Assembly: GCA_020073165.1 (NCBI GenBank)
Contig: JAIQFP010000006.1
Coordinates: 62,001 to 126,000, forward strand
Length of the DNA: 64,000 nt
Direction: 5' to 3'
From: Terriglobia bacterium
GTDB lineage: Bacteria; Acidobacteriota; Terriglobia; Terriglobales; Acidobacteriaceae
Shown piece after piece: positions 43,901 to 53,136 of this stretch. The number at the start of each line of letters is the position of its first letter. Position 1 is the stretch's first letter. Under the pieces are notes generated by a model that had not been told where the DNA came from, did not search any database, and saw nothing but the letters and a program-made list of their open reading frames with translations. The position numbers and the translations under genes were made by a program.

Positions 43901-44281
43901 CGAGCGTCCCGTCCGCAGCGCCAGCACCGCTTCATCGCCGGTTAGAAACAACCCGTATCCGTTGCCTCGCGCCAGAAACCTCACGCGGGCGTCGCTCTGC
44001 CCCTGGTTGGGTTCAAAAAAGAGAGGAAGATGGCCGAATGCTGCCCGGACCTGCGAGGCTGAAAGAGCGGACGGGCCAGATGCTGGGGCGAAAGCGGGTG
44101 GGTGCGCCGCCCCGGTCCCCGCGGAGACGCGCGCCAGCCGGGCGCCGGAGCCCAGACCCAAGGCTACCACCGCGATGGTGAGCAGCAGCACAATCGATAG
44201 CCCGATCCGGCCCCGTGAATGACCTGTACCCAACCCACGGCGATTCAATCTCACAAGATCCTCCGAGTTTCCCGATTTCAT
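40928..44281 (-). CDS. Large SBBP-repeat surface protein
   Basis: The protein has about 1117 residues. An N-terminal membrane helix (about 28-47) precedes a conserved domain (FGHLPLFFEPNQGQSDARVRF; later YPGIDLVYYGSQGRLEYDFEV) that heads acidobacterial SBBP proteins. About ten beta-propeller-like SBBP repeats follow (YSTYLGGxGxDxxxGIAVDxxGNAYVTGxTxS). A DUF11-like module (TFKYTIVNNGDAVNNVTFSS), a beta-domain, two hydrophobic helices near the C terminus and a final Ser/Thr-rich strand (TYTITISATSGATRTS) complete it. It is a surface or envelope-anchored protein of unknown partner. The start is uncertain: ATG 44281 is used, GTG 44305 is possible, and neither has a good ribosome-binding site. Confidence 0.85.
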   Translation of the reverse strand: MKSGNSEDLVRLNRRGLGTGHSRGRIGLSIVLLLTIAVVALGLGSGARLARVSAGTGAAHPPAFAPASGPSALSASQVRAAFGHLPLFFEPNQGQSDARVRFLARGNGYGLFLTGDEAVLALRTGRSRDAGATVVRMALAEANPNAAVTGTDLLPGKSNYFIGNDPAKWHRNVPQFARVRYSYVYPGIDLVYYGSQGRLEYDFEVAPNADPGKVVLRFQGPEKLELQPDGDLLLAISGGDMRLQAPRIYQQFGAEQRQVSGRFVLRAKNEVGFELGAYDRSHALIIDPVLSYSSYLGGSGDEACSAAGIIGTVTAGCPAIAVDTALNVYVAGSTTSADFPIVPVDTCPPTNTPAAFQCANAGAADVFVTKFSPVSSNPPYAIAFSTYLGGDGIDTSAGVTVDTSFNVDVAGTTGSTNFPTVNGFQAPPVSAGNHAFVSQLALDGSALLYSTYLAGTGTDTATGLAVDFRAKMYVTGTTTSPDFPTTTGAFQLTPKAANQFFFSKLDSTLVGPATLAYSTYIGGSTPSTGRTVGGGIAVDGVTPNPNVYITGGTDFSDLTTLNATQLYTAGLDVWVAKFNPVAATGAQLLYLTYLGGSGDDIGNGIAADSTGNAYITGSTTSTDFTFTPGTGVVTFQATLNCPGTTPPTPCPLPDAFVAKLGIPCTGTSCTTTNVPLNYFTYVGGSGTDVGLGIAVDNIQGARITGSTDSIDLPVTLLNAFQTTPGGGVDAFVGRIDTTATTNTAPGHSLSYLGGSGNDAGTSIATDAQTGTVSQGATYVAGETFSGDFPPANPLQASLNGTSDAFVSKVGPTVALAFSPVPTASPSPVGFGNEVTFKYTIVNNGDAVNNVTFSSAVPAGATFVSANLGSGTNTCTGGTTGTVLCNIGTLNSGGTTTANVIVTPTPPTTPNPAPTSLPDTAQVTVAGGNLTTASVTATVNDFTLNNPPPAPATATVVAGQFATYQVTVTPTGPIPSSVAMSCSSGLPTGAKCDFTTPTIPNLSNGSAVSDTLNISTTLRTTTTVDARPGGGPLYATWLPVSGLALLGLGIGGKMSRKRRLLGGTLLLGLFALALFQGACGSGSSSTTTVQGTPAGTYTITISATSGATRTSSVTLTVQ

Positions 44282-44906
44282 GGAGAGGAAGAGAACACGG
44301 CGCACAAACCGCAGCCCGCCCCGCGCTCGCGAGTCAGCTACGTAGTGGTCACCAGAAATGGGGCGAAAAAATAAATAACTACTTAAACATCTGACGGATA
44401 CCCTGTCAAGCCGCGCAGCGCTCCTCGATCCTGGTTTCCTGAGATGCAGGTCGCCACAGCTGGAGATGCCGGTCTACGCCACGAAGGCTTGATAACAATG
44501 AAACCGTGTACAGGCCAGGATGCTGCGCGCTCGCAGATTTGCTGCAAATGATTTCATTCGTTCGTCTTCTTACAATCGCCGCCGGATTGATCAAGTGCTT
44601 CATTCCATGTCGCACAGGGGAGGCCGACATGCTTTTTGCCAATGGCAGCACGATTGCTTCTATCTCCCCCAAGACCCGCACTTTTTTGGATCTTCCTCCC
44701 CAGAACCTCTTCGCAGTTTGCGGGTTTGCGAGCGTTGTTGCCGGTTGCGGAAGCATTAACCGAGTCAATTCCCGCTGAGTTTTTGCGCTTGCAAACTAGG
44801 GCCGAGTACGTAACTCTTGGGTAAATAGCGCAAAGTTTTTCCTCCGGGGTGTTCGCCTGGTCAGATTGAGGGGAAGGACTGGCGTTGGATTGCGTTTGGA
44901 TTGACA
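44282..44906. other. Divergent intergenic region, no gene seen
   Basis: The region separates the leftward SBBP gene from the rightward PilZ gene. On the minus strand TTGACA (44404-44409) is a good -35 match but its -10 is unclear. Near 44891-44904 TGGCGTTGGATTGC resembles a -24/-12 promoter with one base too little spacing. Short frames here are not convincing. Confidence 0.4.
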
Positions 44907-45284
44907 ATGTTGCTAGAAAGAGACGCCACTATGCTGCAGCCACCGCAGGAACGGCGCGCTATGCGACGTTTCGACATGCGCCTGCCGGCAGCCGTCACCT
45001 TGGCCGGGGTTGATGAATTACTGACCGAGACCCAGAATGTCAGCGCTCGGGGAGTGTTCTTCTACCTCGACCGCCCGGTCACTGAGGGCTCGCGCCTGGA
45101 AGTGACGCTCACCTTTCCGCCCCATGTCACCTTGACCGATTCGGTGCGCGTACGCTTCGTGGCGCGCGTGGTGCGTGTGGAGGCTCCTCTGCCGGTTTCC
45201 CGCATAGGCGTCGCCGCCGTCATCGAAGAGTACGAGTTTCTCCGCTCCAACCCCGGCCCGGACTTCTTGAGCGGGATGCAGTAA
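44907..45284 (+). CDS. PilZ-domain protein
   Basis: The protein has about 125 residues. ERRAMRRFDMRLPAAV supplies the basic RxxxR start, QNVSARGVFFYL the NxSxxG motif, and RVRFVARVVRVE plus IGVAAVIEEYEFL the barrel strands. Both c-di-GMP binding motifs are intact. Start choice is open: ATG 44907 is used, while ATG 44931, preceded by GAAAGAGA, would begin closer to the domain. The gene faces the convergent cytochrome c maturation operon. Confidence 0.78.
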   Translation: MLLERDATMLQPPQERRAMRRFDMRLPAAVTLAGVDELLTETQNVSARGVFFYLDRPVTEGSRLEVTLTFPPHVTLTDSVRVRFVARVVRVEAPLPVSRIGVAAVIEEYEFLRSNPGPDFLSGMQ

Positions 45285-45332
45285 GACCGGAACCTCCTTG
45301 TTATCGCGGAACCGCCGCACCGTCGTCGTCGG

Positions 45333-45845
45333 TTAAAGGATCCGACCGGACACGGGGTCCCAGTGGAGGCCATGATATTCGATGGTTCGCACGAGGTCTT
45401 GCAGCCAGTCGCGGCTATAGTCGGTGAATGCTACTGTGCCTCCACTGCGGCGGACGTCATCATGAAGGCGCAGGGCCGGATTGCGCTCCAGTATGACCTT
45501 CTCAAAGAGAGTTACGTGCTGGCTGACTTCATAACGGAGCCCAAGGCGCGAAACCGCGCCCGCGGAGTTACCCTGGAGAAACTGCACCAACTCTCCGGTG
45601 CCGGAGAAACCTCTCTTGCGGGCGAACTCGAATAGGCAGCCGATGGATTGGAAGAACTCCTGGGACTTGTAGTTGGCTTCGTATTGGTGCAGGAGGGCGT
45701 CCACCAACTTCAGGAATTCGTCGGGGAGGGACATCTGGAGCTCCGATTCGCGGCGCAGGCGCGCATAACGGCGCGAAACCATGCTCAAGTAGGCGATGTG
45801 GACGATCCACGTAGCAGCGTAAGCAGCATAGAGGTAGGAGTTCAT
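45333..45845 (-). CDS. ccmD: CcmD-like protein with a long C-terminal extension
   Basis: The first 37 residues, MNSYLYAAYAATWIVHIAYL then SMVSRRYARLRRESELQ, are a typical CcmD: one transmembrane helix followed by an arginine-rich cytoplasmic stretch. CcmD is normally 40-70 residues; here the same frame goes on to 170 with a soluble, helix-rich domain (FLKLVDALLHQYEANYKSQE ... VSQHVTLFEKVILERNP ... HWDPVSGRIL). The start overlaps the ccmC stop by 4 bases (ATGA), as elsewhere in the operon. CcmD helps release holo-CcmE from CcmABC. The role of the extra domain is unknown. Confidence 0.75.
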   Translation of the reverse strand: MNSYLYAAYAATWIVHIAYLSMVSRRYARLRRESELQMSLPDEFLKLVDALLHQYEANYKSQEFFQSIGCLFEFARKRGFSGTGELVQFLQGNSAGAVSRLGLRYEVSQHVTLFEKVILERNPALRLHDDVRRSGGTVAFTDYSRDWLQDLVRTIEYHGLHWDPVSGRIL

Positions 45846-46531
45846 CGCGCGCCCCTGGATTCGAGCAAGCCTTCCAGGGCCTGGGTCTCTTCCACTTCGC
45901 GCTGCAGGCGCTCGACGCGGTAGCGCGACCAGCACACCAGCACCGCAAAGCACAGAAACGCCGCCCAATTAATCAGCAACACGCGACCCATGCGGGGATC
46001 GAGCGAACCGCCGCCGCCGATCACCGGCGACGGATGCTGGGTGCGGAAGTACCAGATGGAGAAGTAAACCAGGGGAACGTCGAGCGCGCCGAAAACCGCC
46101 AGCACCGCGGCCATTAGCGGCGTCTGCCCGCTGCTGGAAAAGCGGCGCAGCATCAGGTAGCTGACGTAGATCAGCCACAGCACTAGGGTCAAAGTCAGGC
46201 GCAAATCCCAGGTCCACCAGATGCCCCACACCGGGCGCGCCCAGATGGGCCCGGTCACCAGGACCACGGTACAGAACACAACGCCCACTTCCGCCGACAC
46301 CAGGGCAACGATATCGGCTTTAGTATTGCGCCGGATCAGGTACACGACCGAAGCCACAAAGTTGGTGAGGAACAACAGGAACGCCGTCCAGGCGGAGGGC
46401 ACGTGATAGTAAAAAATGCGCTGCACGTCACCCATGGTGGCTTCGGTGGGGGCAACCTCGAGCGCCTGGTAGAGCGCGTAACTCAGCAGAACAGCCGTCA
46501 GCACAGCCAGGATGGGGAAGGCCCGTTTCAT
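45842..46531 (-). CDS. ccmC: Cytochrome c maturation haem-handling protein CcmC
   Basis: The 229-residue protein has six predicted transmembrane helices. The tryptophan-rich haem-binding signature is present as WGIWWTWDLRLT, flanked by conserved histidines (YYHVPSAWTAF before it and FRTQHPSPVIG after it). CcmC loads haem onto CcmE at the outer face of the inner membrane. The gene overlaps ccmB upstream and ccmD downstream by 4 bases each, showing tight translational coupling. The C terminus carries a charged coiled tail (RVERLQREVEETQALEGLL). Confidence 0.95.
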   Translation of the reverse strand: MKRAFPILAVLTAVLLSYALYQALEVAPTEATMGDVQRIFYYHVPSAWTAFLLFLTNFVASVVYLIRRNTKADIVALVSAEVGVVFCTVVLVTGPIWARPVWGIWWTWDLRLTLTLVLWLIYVSYLMLRRFSSSGQTPLMAAVLAVFGALDVPLVYFSIWYFRTQHPSPVIGGGGSLDPRMGRVLLINWAAFLCFAVLVCWSRYRVERLQREVEETQALEGLLESRGAR

Positions 46532-47202
46532 TCTGCGTCCAGCACCGTTTCAAACAGCAGCAGACACCCTGTAGTAAACACCACATCGTAGGTGGCAAGC
46601 AAGGCGATCCACGGCCGCGCGGAGTACTCCCCGCTGAGGATGGCGCTGGTCGCTTCGACCATGGCGAGCACGGCCGGAATGGAGATGGGGAACAGCAGCA
46701 AGGGCAACATGATTTCCCGGCTACGAGTGCGGATGGACATCGCCGCGAAGAACGTCCCGTTCACCACCAGAGCCCACGTGCCCAGCGCCGCCACCACGGG
46801 CAACTGCCAGGTCGGTCCCAATGCGCGCAGGTTGTAAAAGACGATAAACAGCGGCGTCATCAGCGCTTCGAGCACCGCTACAAAAATGAAATTGCCAAAC
46901 GCCTTCGCCAGGAACAGCGAGTTGGCTGGGGCCGGAGACACCCGGTAGGCGTCGAGCACCTGGTTACGTAGTTCGCGCGCCCAGGTCTGGTTGAGCGCCA
47001 CCACCGCCGCAAACAGGAAGGCTACCCACACCAGCCCGCCGGCGATCTGGCGCGACTCTTCCGCGGTGGGATTGAACGAAAAGCTGAAGATCACCACCAC
47101 CAGCAGGGCAAAGAACAGCATGGAGTTGATGGCATCTTTGGATCGCCATTCCAGGCGCAGGTCCTTGGCGAGCGTGGCTCGGGTCAGGCTCGAGGTCGTC
47201 AT
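46528..47202 (-). CDS. ccmB: Cytochrome c maturation ABC permease CcmB
   Basis: The 224-residue protein has six predicted membrane helices and the CcmB landmarks: LAKDLRLEWRSKDAINSMLF, FALNQTWARE-type segment VALNQTWARELRNQVLDAYR, and LLPLLLFPISIPAVLA. It is the membrane part of the CcmA2B1C1 complex that uses ATP to release haem-loaded CcmE. ATG 47202 overlaps the ccmA stop (ATGA); a longer in-frame start at 47262 would lie inside ccmA and adds no conserved residues. Confidence 0.93.
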   Translation of the reverse strand: MTTSSLTRATLAKDLRLEWRSKDAINSMLFFALLVVVIFSFSFNPTAEESRQIAGGLVWVAFLFAAVVALNQTWARELRNQVLDAYRVSPAPANSLFLAKAFGNFIFVAVLEALMTPLFIVFYNLRALGPTWQLPVVAALGTWALVVNGTFFAAMSIRTRSREIMLPLLLFPISIPAVLAMVEATSAILSGEYSARPWIALLATYDVVFTTGCLLLFETVLDAE

Positions 47203-47897
47203 CGCGCCTCCACCGGCTGCAGGCTGCTTGTCCGGCTGACAATCTTTCCCGCCTCCATCCACACGAACTCATCCGCCGCACCCTCGAGCAAGGCGGCCTG
47301 ATGCGTAACCACAAAGATGGTCTTGCCCGCGTCGCGCATCTTGGCCAGCAGGCCAACCATCTCGCGCGCCGAGCGCACATCTACGTTGGAAAAAGGTTCA
47401 TCCAGAAGCAGGATTTTGGGATCATTCAGCAGAGCGCGGGCCAGGGACATCCTTTGCCGCATGCCCTGCGAGTACTGTCCTACGGGGCGCGCCAGTTCGG
47501 GATCGAGCGCAACCGCCCGAATCACACTGGCGCAACGCTCGTTGTCCTCGATCGAGTAGAGCCGCGCGAAGTAGCGAAGGTTCTCCATCCCGCTCATTTC
47601 GTCATAGAGCAGCGAAGGATGCGCCATGTAACCCACCTGGTGGCAGACCGATCGGAGGTCACTCGTGCCCAGCATCGAAACGGTTCCGCGGTTAGGCCGC
47701 GTCAGGCCGGCGAGCGAGCGCAGGAGCGTGGTCTTGCCGGCTCCGTTATCGCCCAGAATTGCGTAGAGGCGGCCGGCGTCAAAGCTGGCGCTTACGCCGC
47801 GCAACGCGGCAAACCGTCCGAATTGCTTGATGAGATCGGTGACGACGACAATAGGAGCTACATTCGCCGCGCTTTCGGTGTGGCTCGCAGGAGGCAC
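47199..47897 (-). CDS. ccmA: Cytochrome c maturation ABC ATPase CcmA
   Basis: The 232-residue ABC ATPase has Walker A GDNGAGKTT, signature YSQGMRQRMSLARAL, Walker B ILLLDEPFSNVD and the switch histidine in VVTHQ. Its position directly before ccmB and after ccmE identifies it as CcmA, which powers the release of holo-CcmE. The gene is separated from ccmE by 63 bases, while all later genes in the operon overlap. Confidence 0.93.
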   Translation of the reverse strand: MPPASHTESAANVAPIVVVTDLIKQFGRFAALRGVSASFDAGRLYAILGDNGAGKTTLLRSLAGLTRPNRGTVSMLGTSDLRSVCHQVGYMAHPSLLYDEMSGMENLRYFARLYSIEDNERCASVIRAVALDPELARPVGQYSQGMRQRMSLARALLNDPKILLLDEPFSNVDVRSAREMVGLLAKMRDAGKTIFVVTHQAALLEGAADEFVWMEAGKIVSRTSSLQPVEAR

Positions 47898-47960
47898 TGC
47901 AAGGGAAGATAGCCTAAGCCCAGCGCGAAGTCGAGAGGAGGACGCCGGCGTTACAGAATC

Positions 47961-48446
47961 TCAGTTCGACATCCCCGCCGAACCGGCGGGCTGGGCTTGT
48001 GTCATGCTCTTGGGCTGCTCGGCCGCAGGGGCCCCGGGCGCTCCCGGCTGCTGCGGAGCGTATTTCGAAGCGCACTTGGCTTGCAGTTGCTTGGCGTGGA
48101 AGACGCCATCGTGTCCAAAGCTACCCTCGGCCAGCGCCTGGGAATTGTCCTTGAACGTATCCGGAGGCGCTTCGGTGCCGCTGTACACCACCGGCAAGCT
48201 CAGGTCCTGCTCGACCAACACGAACTCTACCTTGGTGCCGGTGCGCTTGATCGAGCCCGGCTGCACATTCCCGGCGACCCGCAGCCGCTTGGTATAGGCA
48301 CTGTCGCCCATGCCATGCAGCTCTTTGATGGTGACGTAATAGCTCTTGCTCTCCTGCACCCCGGTGTACGCCAAGTACCCCAGGGAGATGAGAATAAGGG
48401 CCGTAGCCCCGCCGAATTTCAGGAATTTGCTGGTTTGATCGGACAT
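47961..48446 (-). CDS. ccmE: Haem chaperone CcmE of the CxxxY type
   Basis: The 161-residue protein has one N-terminal membrane anchor (about 9-29) and an OB-fold periplasmic domain (LRVAGNVQPGSIKRTGTKVE, LPVVYSGTEAPPDTFKD, GVFHAKQLQAKCASKY). In classical CcmE the haem-binding histidine sits in HxxxY. Here the motif is CASKY, with cysteine 125 and tyrosine 129. CxxxY-type CcmE proteins are known in Desulfovibrio and archaea and go with a modified System I. The tail is long and rich in Pro, Ala and Gln. It is the first gene of the operon. Confidence 0.92.
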   Translation of the reverse strand: MSDQTSKFLKFGGATALILISLGYLAYTGVQESKSYYVTIKELHGMGDSAYTKRLRVAGNVQPGSIKRTGTKVEFVLVEQDLSLPVVYSGTEAPPDTFKDNSQALAEGSFGHDGVFHAKQLQAKCASKYAPQQPGAPGAPAAEQPKSMTQAQPAGSAGMSN

Positions 48447-48586
48447 GCCAATACGCCTGTAATGCTGACTCTATCCGCTGGCCGGGCCGGGGTCAAGCTG
48501 TCCGGAAGGACGGCAGTGTTCTGATTTCAAGCCAACCGGGACACTGCCAGAAGGACCGTAGTGGGGAAGAGTACCCGCCCATCCTC

Positions 48587-48642
48587 ATGGCGTCATCCCG
48601 ATGCCCGGCGCACTGCAGCCGGGCGAGGGATCTCGCGTGCAG
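48587..48642. repeat. REP-like palindromic element, copy 1
   Basis: It begins ATGGCGTCATCCCGA and ends GGGCGAGGGATC-T-CGCGTG. The core is a hairpin GCCCGG...CCGGGC. A second copy lies at 51483-51540 with a different but still complementary stem. Confidence 0.65.
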
Positions 48643-48661
48643 TGACAAAGCGGGGCCCTTA

Positions 48662-49321
48662 CTATCCAACGATTTCGACGGCCAACTCGCTGCCGCTTGC
48701 GTGGCTCCCCACAAGCTCGATCGCCCGTGCAGCCCAGGCGCTCAAATCGGACTTCCCTGAGAACGAGATGATCATCATCGCGAACCTGGTCGTCGTCTCG
48801 CGGATCATCGCCCGTTCGGAATCACTGCTTGGGCTGCCGAATGCCCCGTTGGAGTCCGCGAACACCGGCAGGTCGGCGATGTTGATCACGTCTTTGCCGA
48901 TGCCCTTGTACGACTCCTCTTCCCGGCCAATGCGGAAAACAATCTCATCCCCCACCTTGGCCAGGTCGTAGGAGCCCACCGGCAAGAAACTCCCGAGTGA
49001 AACCAGGTTATTGATGTCGACCAGATTGTTGATGAAGTACAGTCCTTTGCCGGATGCCAACCGCCGCAGCAGAGCCTCGGCTGACCCCCGGTAGCGGGAG
49101 GGGTCTTTGCCCAGCGCCTTGTAGGCCTGGCGCGTGGCAGCAACTTCGTGGTTTGCCGCTATGTCTGCCGACGCCGTACTGCCGGAGAGCTGCGCCGCGC
49201 GGGCATTCATCAGTTCCAACAGCGCATCCGCCGACTTGCTCACCTGAACGCTGCCTTGCACGCAGGCCACTCTAAGCGCCGGACATCGGCGCTTGAGCTC
49301 CGGATCGATGGTAAGGCGCAT
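48662..49321 (-). CDS. B3/B4 tRNA-binding domain protein
   Basis: The 219-residue protein is a stand-alone B3/B4 domain, the module otherwise found in the phenylalanyl-tRNA synthetase beta subunit. Landmarks are AYKALGKDPSRYRGSAEALL, GLYFINNLVDINNLVSL and GAFGSPSSDSERAMI. Stand-alone B3/B4 proteins are widespread and some are thought to edit or bind tRNA; the exact role here is not known. It starts 3 bases after the stop of the M13 peptidase gene, so the two are probably cotranscribed. Confidence 0.85.
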   Translation of the reverse strand: MRLTIDPELKRRCPALRVACVQGSVQVSKSADALLELMNARAAQLSGSTASADIAANHEVAATRQAYKALGKDPSRYRGSAEALLRRLASGKGLYFINNLVDINNLVSLGSFLPVGSYDLAKVGDEIVFRIGREEESYKGIGKDVINIADLPVFADSNGAFGSPSSDSERAMIRETTTRFAMMIISFSGKSDLSAWAARAIELVGSHASGSELAVEIVG

Positions 49322-49324
49322 GCC

Positions 49325-51361
49325 TCACCACACCCGGCAGGCGTTGGCCGACACCATGGGTTGCCCCGTCTTGCAGCTCCAAGTCTTCTGGAACTCGGGC
49401 ATGTTCTGCACCACGCCATCGACCCGGAAGCGTCCCGGCGAATGCGGATCGACATTCGCCAGCATGCGGGAGAGTTCGGGACGCTGCTTCTGGCACCACA
49501 CCCGGCCGAAACCCAGGAAGAAGCGCTGCTCGGGCGTGTAGCCGTCGATCGTCTGCGCGGCTTTGCTGTTGGGATCCTGCGCAATCATGGCACGCAGCGC
49601 GTTCAACGCAATGCGGGCCCCGCCATTGTCGGCGGTATTCTCACCCAAGGTCAGGCGGCCGTTGAGGTGCAGGTCATCCACCGCGATGAAGCTACTGTAC
49701 TCGTCGGCGACACAACTCACCCGCTTCTCGAATTCCTTGCCGTCCTGCTCCGTCCACCAGTCGCGCAAATTGCCCTGCGGATCAAACTTGCGCCCCTGAT
49801 CGTCGAAGCCATGGGTGAGTTCGTGCCCGATGACCACGCCGATGCCCCCCATGTTCACGGCGTCGTCCACCGTCTTGTCGAAGAAGGGCGGTTGCAGGAT
49901 GCCGGCAGGGAAAACAATTTCGTTGTAGGAGCCGCTGTAATAGGCATTCACCGTGGGCGGCGTCATGCCCCACTCCTTGCGGTCGAGCGGTTTGTCGATC
50001 TTGGCGATTTGGCGGCTGGATTCGAATTCGTTCGCCCGCGTCAGGTTCCCGATCAAGTCGCCACGCTCGACTTTGAGTTTGCTGTAATCGCGCCACGCGT
50101 CGGGATACCCGATCTTGTTGCGGATGGCGTCCAGCTTGATCTTGGCCTGTTTCTTGGTATCGTCCGACATCCAGGGCAAGCCTCGGATGTCCTGATCCAG
50201 CGACTTCTCCAGCGCATCCACCATTTTCAGCATGCGCTGCTTGCCCTCTGGCCCGAAAGTCTCCTCCACATACCGTTGCCCCAGCGCCTCGCCCAGGGAG
50301 TTGTCGGTCAGGTCCACGCAACGCTTCCAGCGGTCCTGGATCTGCGCCTGGCCGGTGAGGGCCTGCTGCATTTTGAAGTTGGCATCCACGAACGGCTTGG
50401 AAAGCCAGGGCGAAGCCGCCCGCAGCAGGTGCCAGCTCACGTAGGTTTTCAACGCATCCAGCGACTCGGTGTCGAGGACGGCGTTCACCTGTTTGAAAAA
50501 GTCGGGATTGACGACATTCAGGCTGGTAAAGCTGGGCGCCCCGACGTCCTTGAAGTAACGACTCAGATAGAAGTTCGGTCCCAGGGCGGCAGCTTCCTCG
50601 CGGGTCATCTTGTGGTCGCGATTCTTGGGGTCGCGCCGCAGGGTGCGGTCCATAGAAGCCTTGGCCAGCGCGGTTTCGATGCGCATGACGGTTTGCGCCG
50701 CGTCCGCCGACTGCTGCGGAGAATGGCCGGCCAGCGTAAACACCTGGGTGACGTACTCGACCAGGTGCTGGCGCATCTCCACCATCTTGGGGTCGTCCTT
50801 GATGTAATAGTTGCGGTCGGGCAGCGACAGCCCGCCTTGATCGATATAGGCGATCACCTGGTCCGCGTTGTGCAAGTCGGGCGCGGAATAAAAGTTGAAC
50901 AAAGGATTCGGCCCGATGAGATGCACGCGTGCGATCGCATCGATGAGCGCGGCCTTGTCCTTGACCGCGTCCACACGGGTGAGTTCCGGCTTGAGCGGGT
51001 CAATCCCCCCGGCGTCGGCTGCCTTGTCGTCCATGCAGGAACTGTAGAAGTCCCCGATCTTCTGGTCGATACCATCGTGGTGGGGGTCGTTGACCGAGGC
51101 TTTTTCCAGGATGGTTCGCATGGTGGCCTGGTTGCGCTCCTGCACTTCAGCGAAGCTGACCCACTGCGACCGATCGGGCGGAATCACCGCCTTCTTCATC
51201 CAGTTGCCGCAGGCGTACTGGTAGAAGTCCACGCAGGGATCGATGGTCTTGTCGATGTTCTCAATGCTGTAGCCCGGTGGCAGGCTGGCGTTGGGGTCGG
51301 TTTGGGCAATGGTGAAGAGTGAAACCACAACGCAGAAGGCGGGGAGAAGATAAAAGCGCAT
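49325..51361 (-). CDS. Secreted M13-family (neprilysin-like) zinc metallopeptidase
   Basis: The 678-residue protein has a signal peptide (MRFYLLPAFCVVVSLFTIAQ) and the M13 N-terminal domain (IDPCVDFYQYACGNWMKK). The catalytic domain has NAYYSGSYNEIVFPAGILQP, HELTHGFDDQGRKFD (zinc histidines and general-base Glu, around residue 514) and GENTADNGGARIAL with the third ligand. It ends in the family's CRVW. M13 enzymes cleave peptides on the amino side of hydrophobic residues, and this one should act outside the cytoplasmic membrane. The length of about 680 residues is normal. Confidence 0.95.
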   Translation of the reverse strand: MRFYLLPAFCVVVSLFTIAQTDPNASLPPGYSIENIDKTIDPCVDFYQYACGNWMKKAVIPPDRSQWVSFAEVQERNQATMRTILEKASVNDPHHDGIDQKIGDFYSSCMDDKAADAGGIDPLKPELTRVDAVKDKAALIDAIARVHLIGPNPLFNFYSAPDLHNADQVIAYIDQGGLSLPDRNYYIKDDPKMVEMRQHLVEYVTQVFTLAGHSPQQSADAAQTVMRIETALAKASMDRTLRRDPKNRDHKMTREEAAALGPNFYLSRYFKDVGAPSFTSLNVVNPDFFKQVNAVLDTESLDALKTYVSWHLLRAASPWLSKPFVDANFKMQQALTGQAQIQDRWKRCVDLTDNSLGEALGQRYVEETFGPEGKQRMLKMVDALEKSLDQDIRGLPWMSDDTKKQAKIKLDAIRNKIGYPDAWRDYSKLKVERGDLIGNLTRANEFESSRQIAKIDKPLDRKEWGMTPPTVNAYYSGSYNEIVFPAGILQPPFFDKTVDDAVNMGGIGVVIGHELTHGFDDQGRKFDPQGNLRDWWTEQDGKEFEKRVSCVADEYSSFIAVDDLHLNGRLTLGENTADNGGARIALNALRAMIAQDPNSKAAQTIDGYTPEQRFFLGFGRVWCQKQRPELSRMLANVDPHSPGRFRVDGVVQNMPEFQKTWSCKTGQPMVSANACRVW

Positions 51362-51482
51362 ACCGGAACCTCTCTTCCTGGACGGACTGGTGATTGTAGG
51401 CCGACAAAGTTAGACGGGCAAGAAGCGGAAAGGTGATGTGAGCCGTTGCGTTGTCTGGAGTGCTTTGGGTGCAATATTCATG

Positions 51483-51540
51483 ATGGCGTCATCCCGAAGC
51501 CCCGCGCTTTCTCCAGCGGGGCGAGGGATCCTGCGTGGAG
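51483..51540. repeat. REP-like palindromic element, copy 2
   Basis: It shares ATGGCGTCATCCCGA and GGGCGAGGGATC with copy 1 at 48587-48642. The stem is GCCCCGC...GCGGGGC here, against GCCCGG...CCGGGC there, so both arms changed together. Confidence 0.65.
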
Positions 51541-51566
51541 AGGCGATCGGCCGCTTTTCCGGGGCG

Positions 51567-51572
51567 TATAAT
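51567..51572 (+). promoter_or_regulatory. -10 box upstream of thiC
   Basis: A perfect TATAAT lies 36 bases before ATG 51609. No convincing -35 is seen at the right distance. If used, the leader would be only about 30 bases, too short for a TPP riboswitch. Confidence 0.45.
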
Positions 51573-51596
51573 GACCGATTGTAGATCTCCCACTGA

Positions 51597-53057
<1,461 letters not shown>

Positions 53058-53076
53058 CGATCCACTCCTCACAACT

Positions 53077-53136
53077 GTCATCCTGAGCGGAGCATTGCGA
53101 TTCGCCTTGCGAATCGCAATGCGGAGTCGAAGGGCC
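53077..53136. repeat. REP-like element with a 14-bp perfect hairpin
   Basis: GTCATCCTGAGCG starts the element and GGAGTCGAAGGGCC ends it. Between them, GCATTGCGATTCGC (53092-53105) and GCGAATCGCAATGC (53109-53122) pair perfectly around the loop CTT. A shorter copy without the insert, CCTGAGCGCAGTCGAAGGG, lies at about 53229-53247. It follows thiC and may help end its transcript, though no T-run is present. Confidence 0.65.

Noticed and set aside
44891-44904. Sigma-54-like TGGCGTTGGATTGC upstream of the PilZ gene at 44907
   Set aside because: GG and GC are 11 bases apart, one short of the strict spacing, and the site sits almost on the start codon.
49148-51322. 724-codon plus-strand frame opposite the M13 peptidase
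   Set aside because: The minus strand encodes a complete M13 enzyme with all motifs; the plus frame is a shadow.
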